A DNA stretch of 64,000 nucleotides from Xestospongia bergquistia (Eukaryota; Porifera; Demospongiae; Haplosclerida; Petrosiidae). This document shows, one piece after another, positions 1-10,271 of this stretch. Where the stretch lies: contig OZ014420.1 in the NCBI GenBank assembly GCA_963965975.1, positions 4,428,001 through 4,492,000 of the forward strand, read 5' to 3'. Within the stretch, counting starts at the first letter, position 1; every line of letters starts with the position of its first letter. A program made the translations under genes and the position numbers. The notes under the pieces are model-generated. The model saw only the letters and a program-made list of their open reading frames with translations, was not told where the DNA came from and searched no databases.

Positions 1-1826
1 TAAAGATTCTGCGTAAAGGTGTTAAATATTAAAAAGGGGTTAAATATTCGCATGATTATAAAACTTTGTATACTATCTGTGACACAACTGTTCTGTAATG
101 TTCTCATAGTATATATACTACAAAGTGTGGTATACCTTTCTATTACAACTCCATTGGCAAAACCTTACAAAAATATATAAGCCATCATGAAACCGCCAAA
201 CTCCATTGTTTCCTTGTCAAAGCAGAATCTGAATACAGGTACATGTAGAAATGTTAATGTTGACTTCAAAAATAAGTAATACAATATATAATTGCAGAGA
301 AATTTATCATAGAAGAGGTGGATACATGTTGAACAATTCTCAACTCCAATGTGTATTGACCAAACAGCAATCATGTGTCTGTACATGATTGTATAAGTTT
401 CTAACACTATGAATATTAGCAGAGGAAATGGTCTTGTTGTGAAACTGACACATGAGATATTAGTTGATTATGCCTTTTACTAAGAGGAGTCAAGCAGTTC
501 CCTCGTAGTTGTTAATTACTATTGCTACCTGATGTATTCTATAATCTAGCTAATTGGATTGGGAAGAGCCTGATTTGTAAAGATGACACTTTTATTATAA
601 TCATAACTAAAGTATTATACTACTGGTTGCTGTAATGGAGTAATAAATGAAGTATTAAATGTTATTGTATGGGATGCAAGGCTGCAAATAGTGAAGAGAA
701 TGCATGTCAACTGTGGTAAGGGAATTGTGTATACCCACAGTTAACTAGATTACTTTACGGGAATGTAGCTCATATTTCATGCCACATCCATTAAAGGAAA
801 AATCACAATACTGTTGTACAGATAAATATTACATTCTTATTAATTCCAATTTAATTGGATAGAGCACCAAATTTTCTATATTCACAGTCTCTAGTTTATC
901 TTTAAAACTCTAGTTTTCCTCCATACCTTTTTATATGACTTTGTTTTCTACAGATTGTTTATGTTAATCTAAAAACTGAAGGAGGCTTTACTAATGGTTA
1001 TTCTATTATATAAGGAACTGGTTCATTTTCAAAGTACACTATTCAAATTTTAATTTAAAATGAGAACTTCGTTGTACGAAAGATTAATAATGATGGTTTC
1101 ATTTGCAAAAAAATTCCAGCCATTACTACAGACCTTATTACTGTTGTTAATAGTGACACAGGTACACATTTAATGAATAAGTAATGACAGGGGCATACTA
1201 ATAAACACAATACATTAATAAATTAATAATGGGGCATATTCATTAGTGGAACTTATTTGGAATATCCCATTAATCTAGCAAATTATTAATAGTTGCAATG
1301 TAATCTAGTAGCACGATTGATTAATTATTAACAACAGGAGCATATCCATTAGCAGTTATGCTAATTAATGCACATTGCTTAATTTTTTCTTCTAGTGAAA
1401 ATAGAAGCTTCAAATTTTCTTATGAACTGTCTAGCAAATAATTTTTCTTCCATTATGTAGTTTATCCTATTTCAACTGAAAATATAGCATCTTGTTTGGG
1501 CTTGAGTGTGTCTGTCTTAGTATTTCATGCTGACCCTAAACTATTGACAGAGAAGGCTCTTCCTGTTGTAGGACCACTACGTTTTCAATTGAGTGGCATT
1601 AAGTACCACAAGCCTAAACCTCTTGACTCAATCAATGAATGACGCAATTGATTTATTTCTTTTTGTGTGATTTAGGGACTGACCTAATGTAGAATGTTCT
1701 TAATACTTTTGTAATTTCTTCAATTAGCCAACAGAAGTTAATGTTACTTAAAAATTACTTAATTAATAATTATAATTATTAATTTAAATTGGTCTTTGCC
1801 GCACCTATTTCACGTGGTACTAAAGC
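1..1826. other. Non-coding, AT-rich flank
   Basis: No exon chain or recognisable protein is visible on either strand. Open frames here are short and unlike any family I know. Around 1180-1370 there are loose repeats of a motif like GGGCATATTCATTAG mixed with TTAATTAAT stretches. The end of the stretch is the 5' flank of the SPOUT1-like gene. Confidence 0.5.
1811..1816. promoter_or_regulatory. CACGTG palindrome 11 bp before SPOUT1-like ATG
   Basis: A perfect E-box-type palindrome lies just before the inferred start codon at 1827. The same hexamer is found close to three other gene starts in this window (7353, 59072, 61091). That suggests a shared promoter or start-proximal element. The function is inferred. 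Confidence 0.4.
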
Positions 1827-2176
1827 ATGGCGTTATCTTCTAAATTAAAGAAAAGAAAGAGAAGTCTGTCTACTACAAAAGAAGAAGGTATGTAATTCAA
1901 ATGTTTTTGAATTATATTTTTATGTGTGTGTTTCTAAGTTAGAGTAATCCCTTGTAATGTAGTTTTAAATAATAATAAAATAAATAATTTTAATTAGTTG
2001 GTCACAGTATTGAGTCTAGACTATAAGGAGAGAACAGTTATCATCAAAATTACTTTCAATGACATTACTATTTTATTTCTTATAGATGACAAAGGTAATA
2101 TATATTTAATACATATTTAATATAGGGGTTTAGCTCCCACATATATCACAGCTGGTTCATCAGTAGGTCATATACA

Positions 2177-2752
2177 CAGACCTCTCAACTCACACAGTTT
2201 GACCATGTGACACACGGTTTTGGGCTAATTCACACGGTCACATGGCGATGGTTTCATTTCTCATGGAAATTTTTTCCCCAAACCTGTGGCCACACCTCTG
2301 CCTTGGTGACGTGGCTTTGTTATAGTCGATTATAGTCGTTAAGACGCACATAGATGATCCGTTGCTGTGGGAGCCAACCAAAAGCCTAGTTGAAAAAGCT
2401 AAGAAAGACACTAAGTACTATAACAGCAAACACAAGTCTTCTTAACTATGTGCTATGTTTGTATATGCAGGGACAACTGTCTTTCTTTGTTTGAATCCTA
2501 TGTATGAGTATTTATACATTGATGTACTTAAATTTTGGACATTACTTTAAATAAGTGATAATGATGCATTTTGATATAATGCACAACATGTACAATGATC
2601 AACTTCAGTTAATATTATGCTGTATGTGTGCATGGTGTGCACACACCCACATGGACATGCATATATGTAGCTGAATTAATGAGATTCATGAGCAATAAAT
2701 ATGAATATTAATAAGTCACACTTTAGCCGTCTCTCTCAAGTTGAGAGGTCTG
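2177..2752. mobile_element. Non-autonomous inverted-repeat element
   Basis: The ends are inverted 14-mers, CAGACCTCTCAACT on the left and its complement on the right. The flanks are direct TATACA copies at 2171-2176 and 2753-2758, consistent with a 6-bp target duplication. No coding capacity is visible. The right end overlaps the apparent 5' edge of the third SPOUT1-like exon, so the insertion landed at or beside a splice acceptor. The superfamily is not assigned. Confidence 0.6.
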
Positions 2753-3639
2753 TATACACAATTAGTATTGCTCTACCAGGATCAATAATAGATAATGCAC
2801 AAAACTTGGAGCTCAAGACATACCTTGCTGGACAGGTATGTTGTAATAATTGACTCTTTACTCCTTTAATATTTAATATTATTGATGTAGATTTCTAGAG
2901 CCGCTGGTATATTTTCGGTGGATGAAATAATAGTGTTTGATGAAGAAAGGACAATGAAGTATGTCATAATACATCAGTTTTATAACAATTATAGCTTTTT
3001 AAAAATTGGTGTGAAAAGTGATTATTTAGTTCTCTTAGCCTACATTGTTGGCAGTAAATTACACCACAGCACTATAGACCATGTCTCTGTGTGATTATCA
3101 TTAAAACAGCTATACCTTGTCTAGAAACAAAACAGGAATGTTGACTTTAGAGAATATCAATGTCATATTATTAGAAAATATATTATGTACTTGTTTGCTA
3201 TAATCTCTAGTTAGTAGTATGCTAGTAGTTATATAGTGCCAGATGTTAAGATTTAGTACTTATAGGATCTCAATGTATATAGGTATATGTACATGTGTAA
3301 ATTGAAGAACTTGACAGGCTAGTACTATATCTAAGACAATACTTATTTATTGTCGTTGTTATAGGGAAGAACTTTGTATTGGAAAAGCTCAATCATCTGA
3401 TCCTAATGTCTTTCTCTGTAGAATACTCCAATATCTGGAAACTCCACAGTAAGTCCATGTAAAACAGTAAATACAAAAGCACACAGTGAAATTTCTCTGG
3501 ATAGCATTATTGTGTTCAACATCACCTAAAGTATGTTTATTAGTCAATTAAATGACCTTGTAAGAAAACTACCTTTCTTTATATCAAGGTGTTGTTATTT
3601 CAAACTGATCTGAAATCACTTGAACTATTGTTTAAGATT

Positions 3640-3677
3640 AATTCTCTCTGTCTCTGTCTGTCTGTCTGTCTCTCTAA
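3640..3677. repeat. CTCTGT/CTGT microsatellite
   Basis: Short pyrimidine-rich tandem repeat in an intron of the SPOUT1-like gene. No function is suggested. Confidence 0.7.
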
Positions 3678-4194
3678 TATTAAAATAGTTTTTGTCTTAT
3701 ATTTTATAGGTATTTAAGAAAATCATTCTGTCCCATGCATCCTGACTTAAAGCTTTTTGGTAAGACTATCACAATATTGTACTTGTAGACCATATTAACA
3801 TTAGGGTTACTAAGCCCTCTTGATGCACCACATCATTTGAGAATGGACAAAGACTGTGAGTATAGAGGAGTTGTTTTAGACAAACCTGTTAAGTTAACTG
3901 GAAAGTCTGGCTCATATGTTAACTGTGGATTGTATTTAAGAGTCCATGGAGAACCCTTCACACTAAACCACACCCTGTCTACTAAGCCACACCTTCTATT
4001 TATACACAATATACCCACTATCTAATAATTGACCATAGTACATTATTACAATAATAGTCTGTAGTACATTGAATAGGATGAACATTTCAGACTGTGTTAT
4101 AGCATTAATCTATTATCTGGTTGTCACAACCTATAGCCTCAGCTAGATATGTAGTATGTAGTAATTTCTATAATAATTATTTTAACCATATTGT

Positions 4195-4290
4195 ATTATG
4201 TGTATTACATGTATTGTACATACATTACATGTAATGTACATGTGTTACAATTTACATGTTACATGTATATGTATTAAATGTTAATTACAT
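4195..4290. repeat. ACATGT-rich palindromic cluster
   Basis: About seven copies of the self-complementary hexamer ACATGT, mostly within TACATGTA or ATTACATGT, lie in under 100 bp of intron. This may be a drifted simple repeat. Confidence 0.5.
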
Positions 4291-4413
4291 GTGATATATT
4301 CTCTTGTAGGATGTCATTATTGATAAGAAAATATAGCCTGGTATAAGAGTAATAGTTCATTTATCATATCCTATGAAACCAAGTTAGTATCATAGTAACA
4401 GGAGATTAATATA

Positions 4414-4482
4414 TATGGATTGGATGGATAGATAAATGAAGGTTAGATGGATGAATGGAAGGATGAATGGATGGATGAATGG
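4414..4482. repeat. GGATGAAT-type minisatellite
   Basis: Degenerate tandem repeat of ATGGATGG and GGATGAAT units in an intron of the SPOUT1-like gene. Confidence 0.7.
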
Positions 4483-5297
4483 TGAGTAATTATATAACAT
4501 ACTATTTCTTTCTCTAATACTTTAGATTCCAAACACTACAAAGGAGTTATTGTAGCTCCATCCACACTTCGTGTCCTCTCTAATTTGTATTGGGGTTATA
4601 ATGTCTGTTATGCTAAGAGTTTTGGACAGGTCTTTACTGAAAGTACGTACAAAGTACGCTACTATATAATGACATCATTGTATATAAATGACATGTTGAC
4701 TTGTATGTACCATATTTAGTCTAATTAAACATAATTTAGTCCATAATTCTAATTTTAATCTACAATTATGTGTGGTTGTCACACAAAAATTAAATGAAAC
4801 TATTTTTATATTCACAGGAGGGGTATGATCTTATCATAGGAACATCTGAAAATGGAGATTCCATTGATATTCTAGAGTTACCCCCTTTCAGGTATATCAT
4901 CTTTTAATATAGTGGAGCTTCTCTATTATAATACTTGCAGCCGATATATAAACACTTACTTTTGAGTATCCCCCTATAGTTTAGTATCTATTATTATCTC
5001 TGAAAAGAGAAGGCCCTTTAATTTGAACAATCAAATTGAATTTAATGATATCTGTTAATAAGAGAGGTTCAATCTATTGTAGTACATGAAACATTATATT
5101 GCAGCTGCTTAGTGGGTTAAAAAAAATACTTGTCTTTTTTTACACTAGACATCTCCTAATATTATTTGGAGGCTTACAAGGTCTCGAGTCTTGTCTTGCT
5201 AATGATCAAAAATTACAAGTTAATGATATTCGATTACTAGTTCACTATTATTTTGAATACTTGTCCTAATCAAGGAAGCAGGACAATAAGAACTGAT

Positions 5298-7363
5298 GTA
5301 TGTGATATATAGAAAATCATTACGTGTGATCTTGTGTTGTATGCTGAGTTATCCCGTGTCTTACAGAGGTAAACTCTTTCCTCATTTGAAAGGCTGTGGC
5401 TTTATTAGACTAAGCAGTTCCTCCTCCAAGCCTCATTTTGCCAGTGTGATTAATAATAGTCCATTTATTGGTTGATAAAAAATTATGATACTTCACATTT
5501 GATGAGAGAAAATTTGACAATTCTGTTGTGATGGCAATTGTAGAAAATAAAGATTGCCTTTTTTTCAAAATCACTAAATCAAAACCTCTACTCTGTCAAT
5601 TCAATCTGCACAATACCAGCTAAAGAACTTTAGTTAATCCTTACCAGACCCATCACCCATGTGGATAAGTATTACAATAATTAGTAGTCTGTCAACCTGT
5701 CTCTTTGTCTGTCTGATATTCTGACAAAGTAGTTTTAGGTGGCTACTCATCTTGTATCAATATATTTTTGTTTGCCAGTAGTGGCCATTGTTCTGTATCT
5801 TAGTGTTTTTCATTAGGTCAGTATTCCATTTCATTACAGTTGTATTCTCTCAAATCATATTGGCAAAAATTTCCAAATTCCAATACTAAATCCCTTTACT
5901 CCTTAATCTCTCTGTATTGGTTTGAATAAACTGGTTTGTTTAACCTGTATAACATTTTAAATAAGAATTGATATACTACTAAGATTGTTATCAATAATTC
6001 TCAAACTCCCTTTGGACAGTCAATGGCAATACTGGACATCCCTCACATGTAGTTACTGTATACTCCCCTTTCTTCCTAAACATAGGATGATGTAATTATA
6101 ATGTTTTAGAATTATATCTGATCTATTTTATCCAGCAAATCTTTCATAATCCTTCTTTCTAACACTATTTAGAAACACATAACAACTTATCATTGTAATA
6201 TCTCAGTTCTTCTTGTTCAACAAGTTATACTGGTTACATAAACCAGTTTATTATAACAAATAAGAGTGTAGAAACTATACTACTTGTTGCCTATAGTAAC
6301 AACTTTATAATAGAGCTGGTAGGGGTAGTACATTTTCTATTGACAATTAAAGAAAGAATGTTTTATATCTCCTGTGTAGGAGGCCATCTTGATATCATTG
6401 TCTGTATTAAGACCACTAATACAAAATAGTACAAGAACAAGAGAAAGACATTGTTAATTATAATTGTATGTATTTCTAATACTGACAAATTAATCTGTCA
6501 TTTAATTGTATAAATACACATATGTATACCATCTTTATATCCTAATTAAATATTACATGTACATGTACCTACGACAGTCTTCTTTGACCTCCTTTTAAGG
6601 AACTAATTGAGATGTTATCATTTATCAACACAATTAGTATTGTAATAGATTGTATTAGAGTTAAGTGCTGTTTGTTAACATTTTATAGTGCTGTAAGAGA
6701 TGTTTGTGACATGAGTGCAGCTGTTATTACTTTGACTGTTTTTACTTTACTCTTACGTACAGACGGTTCATTCAAATGTTCAATAGAAGTGTTGTCTTTT
6801 TGTTAAAATAATACAAAAGTAGGAAACTAAACTTGATAACAAAAGTTGTGAAGATAATGAAAAGATGACATGAGCTCAAAGACAAAATATAGTTATGATA
6901 AATAAGTGATTATATAAACTGTTGGGTGTGAATGAAACTATTAAAGACATTTTACCAAAAGTGACATAAGGGTGATTTTGAGTGGTTCCTTGTATAAAAA
7001 CGTTAATCATAAAACTGGAATGATAATTATCGTGTTATGTGAGTTTTTAAGTGTGACCTAAGACTTCTAAGTGTCTGAAGAGTTAAAGGTATTGGATATA
7101 AATTGGCGTATACCAAAACATACACATCCTCTATCTGAGTTGTATTATGGAATAATACATTAATATCAAGTACACTAACAGCCATCAGCACTGGTCTTTA
7201 ATCAAATTGTTTAAACTAACATACAGTGGCCTTTATTAGACCATAATGCTGGACATTGTGCCTCAACAATCCTAAATACTAGTAGGTAGTCAAGTGCACT
7301 TAATATTTTAATTATTATAATTATAGCTGTGATAATGATCAACACTTGTAACCACGTGTTGAC
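5298..7363. other. Intergenic, nothing recognised
   Basis: About 2 kb without a convincing exon. The missing C-terminal exon of the SPOUT1-like gene would be expected near 5367, but the frames there stop within a few codons. A 64-codon open frame at 6612 has no family features and no clear splice context. Confidence 0.4.
7353..7358. promoter_or_regulatory. CACGTG palindrome 5 bp before an ATG
   Basis: The same hexamer as at the SPOUT1-like, MCTP and IPO11 starts. It lies immediately before the ATG at 7364 that opens the unidentified gene interrupted by the Ginger element. Confidence 0.4.
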
Positions 7364-7876
7364 ATGCTGGTGATGGGTGGAAGTGAACTCAATAGTGAAG
7401 TCAATATAGATGTTTATCTGACCAGTCAAGTATCACTCGCATTGAATAGGTAAGTTAATAAGTGGAAAACACTATTACAATTAGTGAATAATTTAGTAGT
7501 GCTAATTGCTAATCCAGGGCAGAGCAATTAATCAGTTTTGCTCACAATAAATTGCTCAAGAGCTAATACATGTTCTCTTTGTATTACAGGCTTGAAAGTC
7601 ATAATATTTACCTTTGAGAGCATTGAATTATTGGATGGTTCATCTGAAGACTCTTTGTTAGACAAGTGTCACATCACAAATGCTGTATCACTTAATGACA
7701 TAGTATATGAAATTGCTAGAGACTATTATACAAAAACTCAATTTGGAGGTGGCTTCATTACAAGAAAGACTGAATGATAGGCAATCTGATTTACTTAACA
7801 ATGACAGAGAAACTTCAACAGACAATATGGAGCTCTTTTCTCATAATATTATTGACCAGGCACTGTAAGTTATATA

Positions 7877-8104
7877 TGTTACAGTAAGATTGTCTAAATA
7901 GGGATTTTGTGAAATCCCTGAAACTTTCAGGGAATTTGTGAAATCACTATTTCACTTAGGGACTTCATAAATTCACTAAAATTTCTAGTGATTTCATGAA
8001 ATCACTGAAATGAGGCTCTTGTTATTTCACAAAATCACTGAATGTGATATATTGGTAGAAATTCAGCATTGTTTAAGTGTTGTAAGGAAGTTTGTTCATA
8101 AATA
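7877..8104. repeat. Left terminal inverted repeat of Ginger element
   Basis: Complementary to 10046-10271. It is filled with short GTGAAATC/GATTTCAC palindromes and a GGGATTT...AAATCCC hairpin, plausible transposase-binding sites. The outer ~210 bp are almost identical to the right repeat. The inner ~15 bp are drifting. Confidence 0.85.
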
Positions 8105-8212
8105 TACGATTAGTTTTAATATCTGTACACAATTCTTTATTGCAGATTTTCATGGACAATCACCACAATGAGACATCTTTGATGAAACAGTAATTCAGCT
8201 GGAATTAATACC

Positions 8213-8370
8213 ATAGCTTTGATGACTACTCTGAGGATTTATTGTAGTTCAGAGCAGTTTATACTTCCTTTAATGTAGTCTTACACAGGGAGAGGTGTCA
8301 ATAGTTTTTGCAATCAAAGAAATCTATGTAATCACATCATAGCTTTGATGACTACTCTGAGGATTTATTC
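8213..8370 (+). repeat. Direct repeat upstream of transposase frame
   Basis: A ~32-bp sequence starting CATAGCTTTGATGACTACTC occurs at 8213-8244 and again at 8338-8369, about 125 bp apart, just before the transposase reading frame. It may have arisen by a short tandem duplication in the leader. Confidence 0.75.
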
Positions 8371-8378
8371 CTAAAGAG

Positions 8379-9980
8379 GTGTACTACAAGACCATTGATG
8401 ATCTGAAAACAGCAGCTGAAGCTTCCACTACCAAGTCACATCACCAGTACTACATCCTAAAAAAGTATGAGTTACTTCAGTGTGGTGATGTAGAGAAGCT
8501 TATCAAGAAGAGAAAGTCACCAGAAGATCGCCCTGTCTACTATGCCACCATAGAAGACACCTACGACATCATCAGTAAAGCTCACATTGCAACTGGCCAT
8601 GGTGGTCGTGACAGGATGCTGAAACATCTTAGGCAAAAGTATGCCAACATCACAACAGATGCTGTTGAACTATTCAAGTCCTACTGTGTTGTATGTCAAG
8701 AGAAGAGGAAACGTCCCAAGACTACAGGTGTTGTTGTCAAGCCTATTCTTTCCAGCGAATTCAACTCTCGTGGTCAAGTTGATCTTGTTGACATGCAGTC
8801 ATCCCCACAAGGACAATTCAAGTGGATCATGGTTTACCAGTGTCACCTCACAAAGTTTGTTATCCTGAGGCCCCTGTCTTCCAAGAGAGCTGCTGAAGTC
8901 GCCTTTCAACTGTTGGATATATTCCTCCTCTTTGGTGCACCAGCTATTCTTCAGAGTGACAATGGCTCAGAATTCACAGCCCAAGTCATCACAGAGCTCA
9001 AAGAGTTGTGGCCGCAGCTCATCATGGTTCATGGCAAGCCCAGACATCCTCAAAGCCAGGGTTCTGTTGAAAGAGCAAACAGTGACATCAAAGACATTCT
9101 GGTGGCTTGGATGAGTGACAACAACACCCAGGACTGGACAGTGGGACTCAAATTTGTTCAGCAACAGAAGAACTGCGCTCATCATGCTGGCATCAACAGA
9201 ACCCCTTACAAAGCCATGTTTGGAGAGGACCCTAAAGTTGGATTGACATCTTCTAGCCTCCCACCTGAAATTCTGGAAAGGCTTCAATCTGAAGATGACC
9301 TTTTAGCACTTTATCAGGCACCATCCTCTGACACCACTGCTGTTCACAACAATGAACTACCTCCAGCCACCAGTGAACAACTGCCACCTTCACCTCCTGC
9401 CATCTCCCAGCCTTTTACAAGCTCCCAGGCTCCGTCAGTGCAGCATCATCACAATCCTTCTCCATTGAATTCTACACCCCTTGACAAGCGGCTTGAAGAC
9501 ATCGCCAATCAACGAAAAAGAGCATGTGAATCCCAGTTATCACAGGCAGAAAGAATGGTCAAGCGCTCCCGTATTGACTTAAAGGCAGGTGAAGCTGGAG
9601 ATAATGTTGCTGTCCCCACTCCCATGGTTGACAGAGGGAGAGGTGACCCAAGAAATATCCTAGGAGTTATTGTTGATCGGGATGAACATGACATGTATAG
9701 AATTGCAGTGAAAGCTGGGATTCTGAGCAAAAAGTATTCCAGGAATCAGTTTGATCTCTGTCCTCAGCGACTCTTGAATGATTCTGATGTCAACAAAGAA
9801 TCTACAATCACACTCCGTCAAGCTCTCAAGTCTACAGCTTCTGGCGGACAAGGGTTCTTCCGGTGTGACTGCAGCAAAGGCAAGAAACAGTGTCAGACAA
9901 ACAGGTGCAAGTGTTATAAAGCAAAGAGACTTTGTAACAGCAGGTGTCACAGCAGTCTCAGTTGTCATAATAAGAATTGA
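8379..9980 (+). CDS. Ginger transposase (KRBA2-like integrase)
   Basis: Cut-and-paste transposase with a retroviral-type DDE core. From the first open codon, residues H69, H74, C103 and C106 form the HHCC zinc-binding domain. The rve core has an early Asp in QVDLVD (~135-138), D194 in SDNGSEF and E231 in GSVERAN, so the catalytic triad looks intact. A proline/serine-rich linker (~305-375) follows. The last ~40 residues are a Cys-rich CXC/tesmin-like knot (CDCSKGKKQC, RCKCYKAKRLC), as in KRBA2-type proteins. The first open codon is GTG, not ATG, and the first internal Met is near residue 80. The true start is probably in an upstream exon: ATG at 8151-8153, donor after ATGAAACA near 8188 is one candidate. 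No stops or shifts are seen. Confidence 0.85.
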   Translation: MYYKTIDDLKTAAEASTTKSHHQYYILKKYELLQCGDVEKLIKKRKSPEDRPVYYATIEDTYDIISKAHIATGHGGRDRMLKHLRQKYANITTDAVELFKSYCVVCQEKRKRPKTTGVVVKPILSSEFNSRGQVDLVDMQSSPQGQFKWIMVYQCHLTKFVILRPLSSKRAAEVAFQLLDIFLLFGAPAILQSDNGSEFTAQVITELKELWPQLIMVHGKPRHPQSQGSVERANSDIKDILVAWMSDNNTQDWTVGLKFVQQQKNCAHHAGINRTPYKAMFGEDPKVGLTSSSLPPEILERLQSEDDLLALYQAPSSDTTAVHNNELPPATSEQLPPSPPAISQPFTSSQAPSVQHHHNPSPLNSTPLDKRLEDIANQRKRACESQLSQAERMVKRSRIDLKAGEAGDNVAVPTPMVDRGRGDPRNILGVIVDRDEHDMYRIAVKAGILSKKYSRNQFDLCPQRLLNDSDVNKESTITLRQALKSTASGGQGFFRCDCSKGKKQCQTNRCKCYKAKRLCNSRCHSSLSCHNKN

Positions 9981-10045
9981 GAATTATGTACAGATATTAA
10001 AACTAATCATAGCATTTTCAGATTGTTATTTTACCATTGTAATCA

Positions 10046-10271
10046 TTCATGAATAAAGTTCCTTACAACACTTAAACAATGCTGAATTTCTGCCAATATA
10101 TCACATTCAGTGATTTTGTGAAATAACAAGAGCCTCATTTCAATGATTTCATGAAATCACTAGAAATTTTAGTGAATTTATGAAGTCCCTAAGTGAAATA
10201 GTGATTTCACAAACTCCCTGAAAGTTTCAGGGATTTCACAAAATCCCTATTTAGACAATCTTACTGTAACG
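10046..10271. repeat. Right terminal inverted repeat of Ginger element
   Basis: Mirror of 7877-8104. The transposase frame stops 65 bp before it. Polyadenylation-like AATAAA occurs at 10052-10057 just inside the repeat. Confidence 0.85.

Larger units (their letters stand above)
1827..5297 (+). pseudogene. SPOUT1: SPOUT1/CENP-32-like RNA methyltransferase, broken
   Basis: Exons: 1827-1887, 2086-2094 (uncertain), 2741-2835, 2891-2958, 3365-3448, 3710-3759, 3805-3941, 4310-4382, 4526-4653, 4818-4891 and 5149-5297. From the third exon on, all phases join correctly. Family blocks are clear: ALPGSIIDNAQ, AAGIFSVDEIIVFDEE, RILQYLETPQYLRKSF, LSPLDAPHHLR, GSYVNCGL, LYWGYNV, GYDLIIGTSENG and FGGLQGLE. 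These match the SPOUT-fold protein SPOUT1 (C9orf114), a putative RNA methyltransferase linked to mitotic kinetochore attachment. Two lesions are seen. A TAG at 4334-4336 sits where relatives have an acidic residue before PG. A one-base shift near 5247-5254 is needed to reach NTCPNQGSRTIRTD. The last exon cannot be placed. A 576-bp element abuts the third exon. A base-call error cannot be excluded for either lesion. Confidence 0.85.
7877..10271 (+). mobile_element. Ginger-type DNA transposon, apparently complete
   Basis: The element is 2395 bp with ~225-bp inverted terminal repeats and one long transposase frame between them. It begins TGTTACAGTAAG and ends CTTACTGTAACG, so only the last base departs from symmetry. 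A direct TATA lies at 7873-7876 and 10272-10275. TGTNR termini, 4-bp duplications and a Gypsy-integrase-like transposase are the published hallmarks of Ginger elements. The two repeats differ at only about three positions over ~210 bp, and the frame is open, so the insertion is young. It lies about 12 bp inside an intron of the surrounding gene. Confidence 0.85.

Noticed and set aside
165-407. 80-codon minus-strand frame
   Set aside because: Low-complexity AT-rich translation without homology or splice context.
6612-6806. 64-codon plus-strand frame
   Set aside because: No family features, no neighbours in phase; chance frame likely.
8967-9287. 106-codon minus-strand frame
   Set aside because: Shadow of the transposase coding strand.
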